DNA of 43,041 nt, from positions 1-43,041 of the forward strand of contig JAJFKF010000034.1 in the NCBI GenBank assembly GCA_021773365.1, given 5' to 3'. Each line of letters begins with the position of its first letter. The first letter of the stretch is position 1. A program made the translations under genes and the position numbers. The DNA comes from Gammaproteobacteria bacterium (lineage in GTDB: Bacteria; Pseudomonadota; Gammaproteobacteria; Steroidobacterales; Steroidobacteraceae). This document shows, one piece after another, positions 1 to 9,522 of the stretch. The notes below the pieces were generated by a model, which saw nothing but the letters and a program-made list of their open reading frames with translations, ran no database searches and was not told where the DNA came from.

Positions 1-77
1 CCCCTTAAATTGTGTATAACTCCCCTGGGGCAACCCGACCTTCAATCTGGCTTGCACCCCCGATCCGGTAATCCGCC

Positions 78-854
78 TTACGCCCCCGACCCCACCGCAC
101 CCAGTGCCGAGGCCGCCGCCCGTTGCCGCAGGGCTTCGTACAGCATCATCCCGGTGGCCACCGAGACATTCAGGCTTTCCATCGCCCCCCGCTGCGGCAG
201 ATTGACCAGGATGTCGCAGGATTCGCGGGTCAGGCGGCGCAGGCCTTCGCCCTCCCCGCCCATCACGATGCCCAGCGGGCCCTTCAGGTCGGCGCCGGCG
301 GCCGGTGCGGCGGCATCCGTCGCGGCGCCAGCCAGCCACATTTCGCGCTCTTTCAGTGCCGTCATGCAGCGCACGAGATTGACCACGCTCACCACCGGAA
401 TGGTCTCCGCGGCGCCGGCGGCCACCTTGCGTACCGTGGCATTCAGGCCCACCGCGCGGTCGCGCGGGACAACCACGGCATGCACGCCACAGGCATCGGC
501 GGTACGCAAGCAGGCACCAAGGTTATGCGGATCCTGCACGCCGTCGAGCAGCAACAGCAGGGGTACCTCCGACAGGTCATCGAGAAAGCTCATCAGGCGC
601 GATTCGTCCCAGCCCTGCGATGGCACAACGGCGGCAACCACGCCCTGGTGCGTGGCCTGGCCGGTCATCGCGTCGAGTGCGCGATAGTCGGCCTGCTGGA
701 CGGCAATGCCGGCAGCCCGCGCCAGCTCGGCGATCTCCCGCGCACGCGCATCATCGCGCCCCTTCTGCAGCCACAGCTCACGCACCCGCTCCGGGTGGCG
801 CTGCAATATCCAGCGCACCGGGTGCATGCCGTGTACCGTGACCTTTTCGCTCAC
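78..854 (-). CDS. rlmB: 23S rRNA 2'-O-methyltransferase RlmB (Gm2251), SpoU family
   Basis: Methylates the ribose of G2251 in the peptidyl-transferase loop of 23S rRNA using S-adenosylmethionine. The 258-residue protein has the family layout: a short N-terminal RNA-binding domain beginning VHGMHPVRWIL, then the knotted SpoU methyltransferase domain. Three SPOUT motifs are visible: DGVQDPHNLGACLRTADACG near residue 104, GGEGEGLRRLTRESCD near 198, and the knot segment PQRGAMESLNVSVATG near 219. The length is normal. It is the last gene of the minus-strand block and its start overlaps the rnr stop by 4 bases, which implies translational coupling. The rnr-rlmB pairing matches the enterobacterial order. 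The 77 bases beyond its stop, up to the window edge, show no gene. Confidence 0.96.
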   Translation of the reverse strand: MSEKVTVHGMHPVRWILQRHPERVRELWLQKGRDDARAREIAELARAAGIAVQQADYRALDAMTGQATHQGVVAAVVPSQGWDESRLMSFLDDLSEVPLLLLLDGVQDPHNLGACLRTADACGVHAVVVPRDRAVGLNATVRKVAAGAAETIPVVSVVNLVRCMTALKEREMWLAGAATDAAAPAAGADLKGPLGIVMGGEGEGLRRLTRESCDILVNLPQRGAMESLNVSVATGMMLYEALRQRAAASALGAVGSGA

Positions 855-3136
855 TTGCGGGTCTTGCCTCCAGCCTTGCGGGCGCTCCCGGAGGATCCGC
901 GCCGGGATTTGGCCTTACCGCCACCAGTCTTTCCAGCGGCTGGCTCCACGGCCATCTCGAAGTCCAGCTGGCGCTCAGCCATGTCCACCCGTTTCAGGCG
1001 CACGGCCACGCGCTGGCCAAGCTGGTAGGTGGTGCGCGTGTCCTTGCCCACCCAGGCGCAAATGGCATTGTCGAGCACGTAGTAGTCGCCGCGCAGGTCC
1101 GAGACATGCACCAGACCGTCAACCTGCAGATTGGCCAGCTGCACGAACACGCCAAAGTCCACCACGCTGGTGATCACCGCCTCGAACTCATCGCCCACAT
1201 GCGCACGCATGTAATCGCACTTCAGGTACGCCATGACATCGCGCGAGGCGATGTCCGCACGCCGCTCCTTCGTCGAGCACTCTCCGCCCAGCCGCTGCAT
1301 GTCCTCGACTGAATACGGATAGTCACGTTTGTTCGTACGGCACACCGCATGGCGAATGGCCCGATGCACCAGCAGGTCAGGATAGCGGCGAATGGGCGAG
1401 GTGAAGTGGGTGTACTCGGCCAGGCCCAGACCAAAGTGACCGATATTCACCGACTGGTACACCGCCTGGGGCAGCGAGCGAATGAGCAACGTTTCAATGA
1501 AGGACGCGTCGGGGCGACCGGCAATGAGTTTCACCACCTGCTCAAGCTCACGGGTGCCGATACGCTCCGGAAAGCGCACTCCGATACCCAGGGCGCGCAG
1601 CATGCGCTGCAACTCGGTGACCTTGCGCTCCTCCGGCTCGCCGTGAACGCGGTACAGGCTGTTCAGACGCCGCTTGCCGATGAAGCGGGCCGCCTCGATG
1701 TTGGCGGCAATCATGCATTCTTCGATCAGCCGGTGTGCGTCGTTGCGTGCGTGCACATCGAGTGCGGCGACGTTGCCCTCGCCTGTCAGTCGCACCTTGA
1801 TTTCGGGCGAATCGAAATCCAGCGCACCGCGCCGCGTCCGCGCCTGGCGCAGCACGCGATAGGCCGCGTGCAGATGCTCCAGATGCGCCAGCAGATGCGA
1901 GTAGCGGCTGCGCAGCTCCGCGTCCTGCCCGATCAGCATTGCGGCTACCTGTGTATAGGTCAGGCGGGCCGCGGAACGGATGACCGCCTGACAGAAGCGG
2001 GCGCGCTTGACCTCACCGTCCGTATCCACACGCATCTCGCACACCAAAGCCAGACGATCGACCTCCGGCTTCAGCGAACACAGCTCATTCGACAGCGCCT
2101 CGGGGAGCATGGGCAGAACACGGTCTGGAAAGTAGACGGAGGTGGCGCGGGTCAGTGCTTCGCGGTCAAGCGCACTGCCTATACGCACGTAGTGGCTGAC
2201 ATCGGCAATGGCGACCAGCAAGCGCCAGCCGCCACGCACCGGTTCGCAGTAGACCGCGTCGTCGAAATCGCGCGCGTCATCGCCATCGATGGTGACCAGC
2301 GGCGTCTCGCGCAGATCGTCGCGGTCCTGCAGATCGTCTGCCGCGACCGTTGCGCCCCAGCGGGCCGCTTCGGCCAGCACATCCTCCGGCCACTCACGCG
2401 GCAGGTTGTGCGTCACGATGGCCAGCTCCGCTGCCAGGTCGGCTGCACTTTTGGCATTCAGCACCCGCACCACCTGCGCCATCGGTGTACCGCGGCCCCG
2501 GCCCGGCTTGCCGCCGCCGTCGGCCAGACGAACGACGACCAGATCGCCATGCTTCGCCTCGCCGCGATGTTCTGCCGGCACCATCATCCGCATGCGGAAG
2601 CGCGGATCCTCGGGCATCACAAAACACATCTCGCCGGCATCCTCAAAGCGGCCGGCCAGCTCCCGCACACCCCGCTCGAGTACCTCCAGCACCACGCCCG
2701 AACGGCGCCCGCGGCCGTCATCGGCGCTCACCCGCGCCCGCACGCGGTCGCCATGCATGACATCGCGCATTTCACGCTGCTCGACGTGCAGATCCTTCGA
2801 GCCGTCCTCCGGCGCCAGCCAGCCGTAACCATCGCGATGGGCGCTGATCGTGCCGGTCACCTCGCCGAAATCATCTGCCGGCGCATAGCGATCGCGGCGT
2901 TTACGCTGCAGCTGGCGGTCGCGCGCCATGGCGCCGAGACGCTTGTCAAGCGCATCGACCAGTGCGCGTTTGCGCACCCCGAGCCGTCGGGCCAGATCCT
3001 GCACATCCAGGGGCTCTTCAGCTGCCCTCAGCTCATTGAGAATCAGTTCGCGACTGGGAATGGGCTCTTCGTAGCGGCCCTGTTCGGCGGTGTACTGGGG
3101 ATCGCGGTCCTGCCAGCTGGGTTTGCGTGGGGTCAT
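851..3136 (-). CDS. rnr: Ribonuclease R
   Basis: Processive 3'-5' exoribonuclease that degrades structured RNA and takes part in rRNA quality control and trans-translation. The 761 residues show the complete domain order: winged helix (about 26-77), cold-shock-like OB domain (about 92-140, GEVTGTISAHRDGYGWLAPE), catalytic RNB domain with the metal-binding motif TIDGDDARDFDDAVY near residues 283-297, S1 domain (about 650-730, ending in DGLVHVSDL), and a lysine/arginine/glycine-rich basic tail. The tail and the N-terminal helix-turn-helix separate RNase R from RNase II. It lies downstream of purA in the conserved order, but a plus-strand tRNA-Leu and its promoter sit between the two genes, so rnr probably has its own promoter in 3137-3304. 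Confidence 0.96.
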   Translation of the reverse strand: MTPRKPSWQDRDPQYTAEQGRYEEPIPSRELILNELRAAEEPLDVQDLARRLGVRKRALVDALDKRLGAMARDRQLQRKRRDRYAPADDFGEVTGTISAHRDGYGWLAPEDGSKDLHVEQREMRDVMHGDRVRARVSADDGRGRRSGVVLEVLERGVRELAGRFEDAGEMCFVMPEDPRFRMRMMVPAEHRGEAKHGDLVVVRLADGGGKPGRGRGTPMAQVVRVLNAKSAADLAAELAIVTHNLPREWPEDVLAEAARWGATVAADDLQDRDDLRETPLVTIDGDDARDFDDAVYCEPVRGGWRLLVAIADVSHYVRIGSALDREALTRATSVYFPDRVLPMLPEALSNELCSLKPEVDRLALVCEMRVDTDGEVKRARFCQAVIRSAARLTYTQVAAMLIGQDAELRSRYSHLLAHLEHLHAAYRVLRQARTRRGALDFDSPEIKVRLTGEGNVAALDVHARNDAHRLIEECMIAANIEAARFIGKRRLNSLYRVHGEPEERKVTELQRMLRALGIGVRFPERIGTRELEQVVKLIAGRPDASFIETLLIRSLPQAVYQSVNIGHFGLGLAEYTHFTSPIRRYPDLLVHRAIRHAVCRTNKRDYPYSVEDMQRLGGECSTKERRADIASRDVMAYLKCDYMRAHVGDEFEAVITSVVDFGVFVQLANLQVDGLVHVSDLRGDYYVLDNAICAWVGKDTRTTYQLGQRVAVRLKRVDMAERQLDFEMAVEPAAGKTGGGKAKSRRGSSGSARKAGGKTRK

Positions 3137-3234
3137 CGTTCTAATCCTGTCATCAGATCAAGGTACCACGGGGCCGGTGTTTCGCGAATGATCCGCGCAG
3201 GATCAGCGAAGAACAGCCAATACGGCGCCGTCAA

Positions 3235-3263
3235 TTGACAATACCCTGCCTGCTCCGTAGAGT
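3235..3263 (+). promoter_or_regulatory. Sigma-70 promoter of tRNA-Leu
   Basis: A perfect -35 box TTGACA (3235-3240), a 17-base spacer, and a -10 box TAGAGT (3258-3263) are followed by a GC-rich discriminator (GCGCCGCC). The predicted transcription start is near 3270, about 35 bases before the tRNA. GC-rich discriminators are typical of stable-RNA promoters under stringent control; that part is inference. Confidence 0.75.
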
Positions 3264-3304
3264 GCGCCGCCTTCCTGCAGCGGGGTCGATCGTACCCCGA
3301 TGAT

Positions 3305-3389
3305 GCCCAGGTGGCGGAACTGGTAGACGCGCTGGTTTCAGGTATCAGTGGAGAGATCCGTGGAGGTTCGAGTCCTCTCCTGGGCACCA
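3305..3389 (+). tRNA. tRNA-Leu, anticodon CAG
   Basis: An 85-base class II tRNA. The acceptor stem GCCCAGG pairs with CCTGGGC, followed by discriminator A and an encoded CCA. The anticodon stem CTGGT/ATCAG encloses the loop TTCAGGT, giving anticodon CAG (reads CUG). The long variable arm and the T arm with GGTTCGAGTCC fit leucine. It is transcribed against its neighbours rnr and purA, an insertion into an otherwise conserved gene order, and has its own promoter at 3235-3263. Its CCA end lies only 12 bases from the purA stop codon. Confidence 0.97.
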
Positions 3390-3401
3390 CCCCTTTGCAA
3401 T

Positions 3402-4908
<1,507 letters not shown>

Positions 4909-4914
4909 TGGATC

Positions 4915-5784
4915 TCAGCGGACGCCGGGTTTCTTCAGATAGCGAAAGAACTCCCCCTGCGGGGAGATAACGATGACATCGTCACTACCGCCCAGTGAGG
5001 TGCGGTAGGCCTGCAGGCTCCGGTAGAAGGCATAGAACTCCGGATTCTTCGTGTGGGCCCGGGCGTAGACCTCGGCCGCACGGGCATCGCCCTCGCCGCG
5101 GATACCCTCGGCGTCGCGATCAGCGCCGGCCAGAATCTCGGTGCGCTCGCGCTCCGCCTCGGCGCGAGTGGTCTCAGCCGTGGCGCGGCCCTCGGCGCGC
5201 AGCTTCGCAGCCTGCGCCTTGAAACTCTGGTTCATGCGCTGGTACACCGAGTCGGTTACCTCATCGGGCAGATCAATTCGGCGGATGCGTACGTCCACCA
5301 GCTCAACACCCATCTTGCGCACCGCCTCGCCCGCATCGTCCAGCAGATCGCCGGTGACCGCGGCGCGCTCGGAAGCCACCACTTCCTGGAGGGTCAGGCG
5401 GGTGATGATGCCCTTGAGGCTGTCCTTGACGATTTCGCCCATGCGGCGCGCGGCGTTGTCTTCTATGCCGCCGGTGGCGCGGTAGTAATTCGACACGTCC
5501 ATGATGCGCCACTTGACGTAGAAATCGACGTTGAGGATTTTCCCCTCACTGGTGAGGAAACTTTCCGCCGGATGACTCTGGGTGATAATGCGCCGTTCAA
5601 ACTTCTTGACGTTGTTCACGAACGGCAGCATGAAGTGCAGCCCCGGCTGGTAGTCGGCCTTGACGATTTCACCGAAGCGCAGCTTGATGGCCAGCTGCCG
5701 CTCATGCACTGTAAATACCGTGGCATTGGCGAGCAGGAACAGTGCGCCGGCGAGGATGAGAACATTGATGGTGCGCGAGGACAT
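4915..5784 (-). CDS. hflC: HflC, subunit of the HflKC complex regulating FtsH
   Basis: SPFH-domain (stomatin/prohibitin family) inner-membrane protein. With HflK it builds the large periplasmic cage that encloses and modulates the FtsH protease. The 289 residues start with an N-terminal membrane anchor (about 6-24, INVLILAGALFLLANATVF), then the SPFH/band 7 domain opening TVHERQLAIKLRFGEIV, and an Ala/Glu/Arg-rich helical region (about 190-245) typical of the coiled-coil wall. Its ATG overlaps the hflK stop by one base (TGATG), so the two subunits are probably translationally coupled. Confidence 0.95.
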   Translation of the reverse strand: MSSRTINVLILAGALFLLANATVFTVHERQLAIKLRFGEIVKADYQPGLHFMLPFVNNVKKFERRIITQSHPAESFLTSEGKILNVDFYVKWRIMDVSNYYRATGGIEDNAARRMGEIVKDSLKGIITRLTLQEVVASERAAVTGDLLDDAGEAVRKMGVELVDVRIRRIDLPDEVTDSVYQRMNQSFKAQAAKLRAEGRATAETTRAEAERERTEILAGADRDAEGIRGEGDARAAEVYARAHTKNPEFYAFYRSLQAYRTSLGGSDDVIVISPQGEFFRYLKKPGVR

Positions 5785-6968
5785 CAGCGGCTCCCGCGCC
5801 CGCGCGCTTCGCTGCCGGACCCGACGACCATGTCATCGGCCTGCTTGCTCTGACCCGAGGCAATACCGCTGCCGGGAGGCGGCAGGGTCGCCGCAGCCTT
5901 GCCGGCATCGAAGGGGCCCTCAAGCAGCTTGTCCAGTGGCAGGTACAGCACGTTGCCACCCGACTCGGTATCCAGCAATACCTTGCGCGTACTGCCCAGC
6001 ACTTCCTCGACCGTTTCCAGATACAGGCGCTCACGGATGACTTTGGGGGACTTCTGGTAGGCCACCAGCAACTGGTTGAATCGCGAGGCCTCGCCCTCCG
6101 CTCCGAGCGTGATGCGGGAAAGATAGGCCTGTGCCTCCTGGATGCGTCGGGCCGCAGCACCTTTGGCGCGCGGCAGAATGTCGTTGGCGTACGCCTCTGC
6201 TTCCTGGCTGAAACGATCACGATCCTCGCGCGCCTTGATGGCATCGCGCTGGGAAGGCGCCACCGGCTCAGGCACGTTCACGGCCGTGAGATTCACCGTG
6301 AGAATATCGATGCCGGACTCATAGTTATCCAGCGTTTTCTGAATGAGATCCTTGGTGCGCTCGGTGATCTCCTGGCGCCCTGGGCCCAGCACCGCGTCCA
6401 GCGTGCTACGACCGACGATCTCGCGGATGGCGCTTTCGCTGATATCACGCAGCGTGTCCTCCGGATCGCGCACCTTGAAGAGAAACTCCGTGGGATTGGC
6501 GCGCAGGTACTGCACCGCAATGGTGATATCGACGAGATTCTCATCCGCGGTGAGCATGTGAGTCTTGTCCTCGATGCTCTCGTTGCGCGCCACGTTGACG
6601 ATGGCCTTGGTCTCGATGGGCCAGGGCAGGTGCCAGTGAGGACCCCCGTCGGTGGTATGCACATAGCGCCCGAAGCGCAGCACCACCCCGCGCTCGGAGG
6701 CATCGACAATGTAGAAACCGGTGGCGGCCCACGCGGCCAGACCCAGCAGGGCAATCGCGCCCCAGTTGATCCCTGGTCCACCGGCTGGCCCACCCCCGCC
6801 CTCAGGGCGTTTGCCGCCGCCAAACAAACCGGAAAGCTGCCGCTTCCACTGCTCCCAGGCCTGACGCGCATCCGGCTGCCGCGGCCGTGGCCGGCGCTGC
6901 CAGGTTTCCTTTTCGGGCTCTTCCTGCAACGCGCCGCGCGCGCCCGGAATTTCGTTGTTCGATGTCAT
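5784..6968 (-). CDS. hflK: HflK, subunit of the HflKC complex regulating FtsH
   Basis: Partner of HflC in the FtsH-associated membrane complex. I place the start at 6968, giving 394 residues beginning MTSNNEIPG; a longer reading frame upstream lies inside hflX and has no HflK features. The cytoplasmic N-terminus is Gly/Pro/Arg-rich, as is usual for HflK, followed by a membrane segment (about residues 77-96, IALLGLAAWAATGFYIVDAS), the SPFH domain starting ERGVVLRFGRYV, and a long Ala/Glu-rich helix. The C-terminal tail is Gly/Ser-rich. Only 5 bases separate it from hflX. Confidence 0.95.
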   Translation of the reverse strand: MTSNNEIPGARGALQEEPEKETWQRRPRPRQPDARQAWEQWKRQLSGLFGGGKRPEGGGGPAGGPGINWGAIALLGLAAWAATGFYIVDASERGVVLRFGRYVHTTDGGPHWHLPWPIETKAIVNVARNESIEDKTHMLTADENLVDITIAVQYLRANPTEFLFKVRDPEDTLRDISESAIREIVGRSTLDAVLGPGRQEITERTKDLIQKTLDNYESGIDILTVNLTAVNVPEPVAPSQRDAIKAREDRDRFSQEAEAYANDILPRAKGAAARRIQEAQAYLSRITLGAEGEASRFNQLLVAYQKSPKVIRERLYLETVEEVLGSTRKVLLDTESGGNVLYLPLDKLLEGPFDAGKAAATLPPPGSGIASGQSKQADDMVVGSGSEARGRGSR

Positions 6969-6973
6969 GGAAT

Positions 6974-8170
6974 TTATTGTAACTGCCCGGAGTCCGCGGC
7001 GCGATAAATGGATTCGGTGGGCACCCCTGGCGGGGTGATCTCCGGTGCGCCGGGCGTCATGGCCAGCGCATCGACGATCGCCGTACGCAGCGCCTCCAGG
7101 CCGCGGCCCTGAGCGGCCGACACCCACGCACGCGTGGCGCCATCACGCCGGCCGGGATCCGCCCCTTCTGCCTGCGCGCTTTCATTGCCACGGTCCAGGC
7201 CGTCGATGCGGTCGATCTTGTTGAAAACCTCGATCTGCGGGATCTCTCCCGCGCCGATGGATTCAAGCAGCCCGTTGACCTGGTCGATGCGCTCCAGCCG
7301 CTGGGGATCGCTGGCGTCAATGACGTGCAGCAGCAAGGCGGCATCGCGCGTCTCCTGCAGCGTGGAACGGAAGGCCGCCACCAGCTCATGCGGCAGATCG
7401 CGCACGAAACCAACGGTATCGGCCAGCACCGCCGCCTGCCCTGCCGGCAATGGCAGACGGCGTACAGTGGGATCGAGCGTGGCAAACAGCTGATCGGCCA
7501 CATAGGCGCCGGCACCTGTGAGTGCGTTGAACAGCGTCGATTTACCGGCGTTGGTGTAGCCCACCAGCGCCACGGTGGGCACCGGCACCCCGCGCCGCGC
7601 CTTGCGGCTGGTATCGCGCTGGCGCTGCACCTTTTCCAGGCGGCGGGAAACGGTACGGATACGATTGGCCAGCAGGCGGCGATCGGTTTCCAGCTGCGTC
7701 TCGCCCGGACCGCGCAGGCCGATACCGCCCTTCTGGCGTTCAAGGTGAGTCCATCCGCGGACCAGACGCGTGGCCAGGTGCCGCAGCTGCGCCAGCTCCA
7801 CTTCCAGCTTGCCTTCAAAACTGCGTGCCCGCTGGGCAAAAATGTCGAGGATCAGTCCGCTGCGATCGAGCACGCGCCGCTCGATGAGGGCTTCGAGGTT
7901 GCGCTCCTGGCTGGGCTTGAGCGGATGGTCGAACAGCACCACTTCCGCCTCATGCTGAGCCGCAAGTGCGCGAATCTGTTCCGCCTTGCCACTGCCGACG
8001 AACAGGCGCGGATCGGGGCGCTGCCGATTGCCGCCGACGGTGGCCACGGGAATGGCGCCCGCCGAAACAGCCAGGGCGGTGAACTCTTCCATATCCTGCT
8101 GGCTGGCCGGAGAACCCACGCCCAGCCGCACCAGAATCGCACGTTCACCGCTACGCGGCCGCTCAAACAA
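6974..8170 (-). CDS. hflX: GTPase HflX, ribosome rescue/splitting factor
   Basis: Translational GTPase of the Obg-HflX superfamily that binds 50S subunits and splits stalled ribosomes under stress. The 398 residues comprise the N-terminal HflX domain (glycine-rich GIGLRGPGETQLETDRR linker near residue 148), then the G domain with G1 GYTNAGKST (about 207), G3 DTVGFVRDLPHELVAAF (about 252) and G4-like NKID (about 317). The start is TTG at 8170, supported by a strong Shine-Dalgarno GGGAGG five bases upstream. It directly follows hfq by 20 bases, the standard hfq-hflX-hflK-hflC order. Confidence 0.95.
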   Translation of the reverse strand: MFERPRSGERAILVRLGVGSPASQQDMEEFTALAVSAGAIPVATVGGNRQRPDPRLFVGSGKAEQIRALAAQHEAEVVLFDHPLKPSQERNLEALIERRVLDRSGLILDIFAQRARSFEGKLEVELAQLRHLATRLVRGWTHLERQKGGIGLRGPGETQLETDRRLLANRIRTVSRRLEKVQRQRDTSRKARRGVPVPTVALVGYTNAGKSTLFNALTGAGAYVADQLFATLDPTVRRLPLPAGQAAVLADTVGFVRDLPHELVAAFRSTLQETRDAALLLHVIDASDPQRLERIDQVNGLLESIGAGEIPQIEVFNKIDRIDGLDRGNESAQAEGADPGRRDGATRAWVSAAQGRGLEALRTAIVDALAMTPGAPEITPPGVPTESIYRAADSGQLQ

Positions 8171-8190
8171 TCCGGCCTCCCGTCACCGCG

Positions 8191-8460
8191 CTACTCTTCA
8201 GCCACGACCACTTCGCCGCCGCCCTCGCCCAACTCATCGTCCGCTCCCGCGAGCTTGACGTTGCGGGCCGGCACGACGGTGGAAATGGCATGCTTGTAGA
8301 CCATCTGGCTGACGCTGTTCTTCAACAGCACCACGAACTGGTCGAAGGAATCGACCTGTCCCTGCAGTTTGATGCCGTTGACGAGATAAATGGAAACGGG
8401 AATGCGCTCTTTGCGCAAGGCGTTCAAAAACGGGTCTTGTAAAGATTGCCCTTTGGCCAT
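8191..8460 (-). CDS. hfq: RNA chaperone Hfq
   Basis: Sm-like hexameric chaperone that pairs small RNAs with mRNAs. The 89-residue protein has the Sm1 motif with proximal-face residues ([29 protein letters not shown]), the Sm2 motif [10 protein letters not shown], and a Gly/Glu-rich acidic C-terminal tail of about 20 residues. The start is preceded by AAGGAGAAG, a strong Shine-Dalgarno. The 100-base gap to miaA may hold an hfq promoter; I could not define one. Presence of both Hfq and CsrA (33708) gives this organism two global post-transcriptional regulators in one window. Confidence 0.98.
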   Translation of the reverse strand: MAKGQSLQDPFLNALRKERIPVSIYLVNGIKLQGQVDSFDQFVVLLKNSVSQMVYKHAISTVVPARNVKLAGADDELGEGGGEVVVAEE

Positions 8461-8560
8461 CTTCTTCTCCTTATTGATCTGTTTTTTGTCGACCTCTGCC
8501 AGTCTTCCATGCAGCTCTGCTTCTTACACGCACTCCAGCTCGCTTACAGGGGTAGACAGC

Positions 8561-9481
8561 TTAGCATAGGGTTTTGATCCCCTCAGCCTCGGAAATGTCA
8601 TCAACCGGATCAATCCAGTGTGCCAATGGCAGGCTACGCAGCCAGGTGAGCTGACGCCTGGCCAGCTGGCGTGTCGCCGCCAGGCTACGGTCGATGGCCT
8701 GCTCCAGATCGTACTCCCCTGTCAGATGACCCCAGAGCTGACGGTAGCCCACCGCCCGCATGGACGGCATGTCGGCGCTCAGCCTGCCGCTGGCATACAG
8801 GCGACGCACTTCCTCAAGAAAACCCTGTTCCATCATCCGCCGCAGCCGCAGCTCAATGCGATGGTGCAACACTGCGCGGTCGGCCGGGCACAGCACGATC
8901 TGCACCGTGAATGCCGCGTCCAGAAACGGTGTTCGCAGCGCCTGCAGACGGCTGATCGGCTGACCGGACAGCCAGCACACCTCCAGCGCCCGCTGGATGC
9001 GCTGCGGATCATGCGGATGGATGCGTGCGGCGGCCTGCGGATCGAGCTGCGCCAGTTCGGCATGCAACGCCGGCCAGCCTTCGCGCCCGGCACGGGATTC
9101 AATGTCCCGGCGCAACTGCGGGTCACTCTGCGGCATTTCGGCCAGGCCGTTGAGCAGGGCATGGAAGTACAGCATGGTGCCACCGGTGAGCAGGGGGGTA
9201 TTCCCCCGCGCGCGTATTTCAGCGATGGCCTGGCGCGCATCACGCAGAAACTGTCCCACCGAGTAGCGCTGGTCCGGTTCAAGGATGTCGATCAGGTGAT
9301 GCGGGATGGCGGCGCGCAGCTGCGCATCCGGCTTGGCGGTACCGATGTCCATGCCGCGGTAGACCATGGCGGAATCGACGCTGACGATCTCCACGGGACG
9401 CTGGCGTGCCAGGGCGATGGCGGCGTCGGTTTTGCCGGCGCCGGTGGGGCCCATCAGCAGAATGACTTTCGGTGCGGACAT
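8561..9481 (-). CDS. miaA: tRNA dimethylallyltransferase MiaA
   Basis: Transfers the dimethylallyl group to N6 of A37 in tRNAs reading codons starting with U, the first step towards ms2i6A. The 306-residue protein has the P-loop GPTGAGKTDAAIALA near residue 11, the DSAMVYRGMDIGTAKP motif (about 36-51), the GGTMLYFHALLNGLA motif (about 100-114), and a C-terminal RQLARRQLTWLRS helix. The length is normal. It lies between mutL (41-base gap) and hfq, the conserved order. Confidence 0.96.
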   Translation of the reverse strand: MSAPKVILLMGPTGAGKTDAAIALARQRPVEIVSVDSAMVYRGMDIGTAKPDAQLRAAIPHHLIDILEPDQRYSVGQFLRDARQAIAEIRARGNTPLLTGGTMLYFHALLNGLAEMPQSDPQLRRDIESRAGREGWPALHAELAQLDPQAAARIHPHDPQRIQRALEVCWLSGQPISRLQALRTPFLDAAFTVQIVLCPADRAVLHHRIELRLRRMMEQGFLEEVRRLYASGRLSADMPSMRAVGYRQLWGHLTGEYDLEQAIDRSLAATRQLARRQLTWLRSLPLAHWIDPVDDISEAEGIKTLC

Positions 9482-9522
9482 GTTCTACCGGACGGATGCA
9501 CTTCTTCGCCGACGTGGGAAGG

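Noticed and set aside
1349-3238. Long 629-residue frame antisense to rnr
   Set aside because: GC-rich shadow of rnr; no recognisable domain, while the opposite strand encodes a complete RNase R. Other long antisense frames in the window were dismissed likewise.
5784-7127. 447-residue form of HflK
   Set aside because: The first 53 residues are a shadow of hflX; the ATG at 6968 starts a normal HflK.
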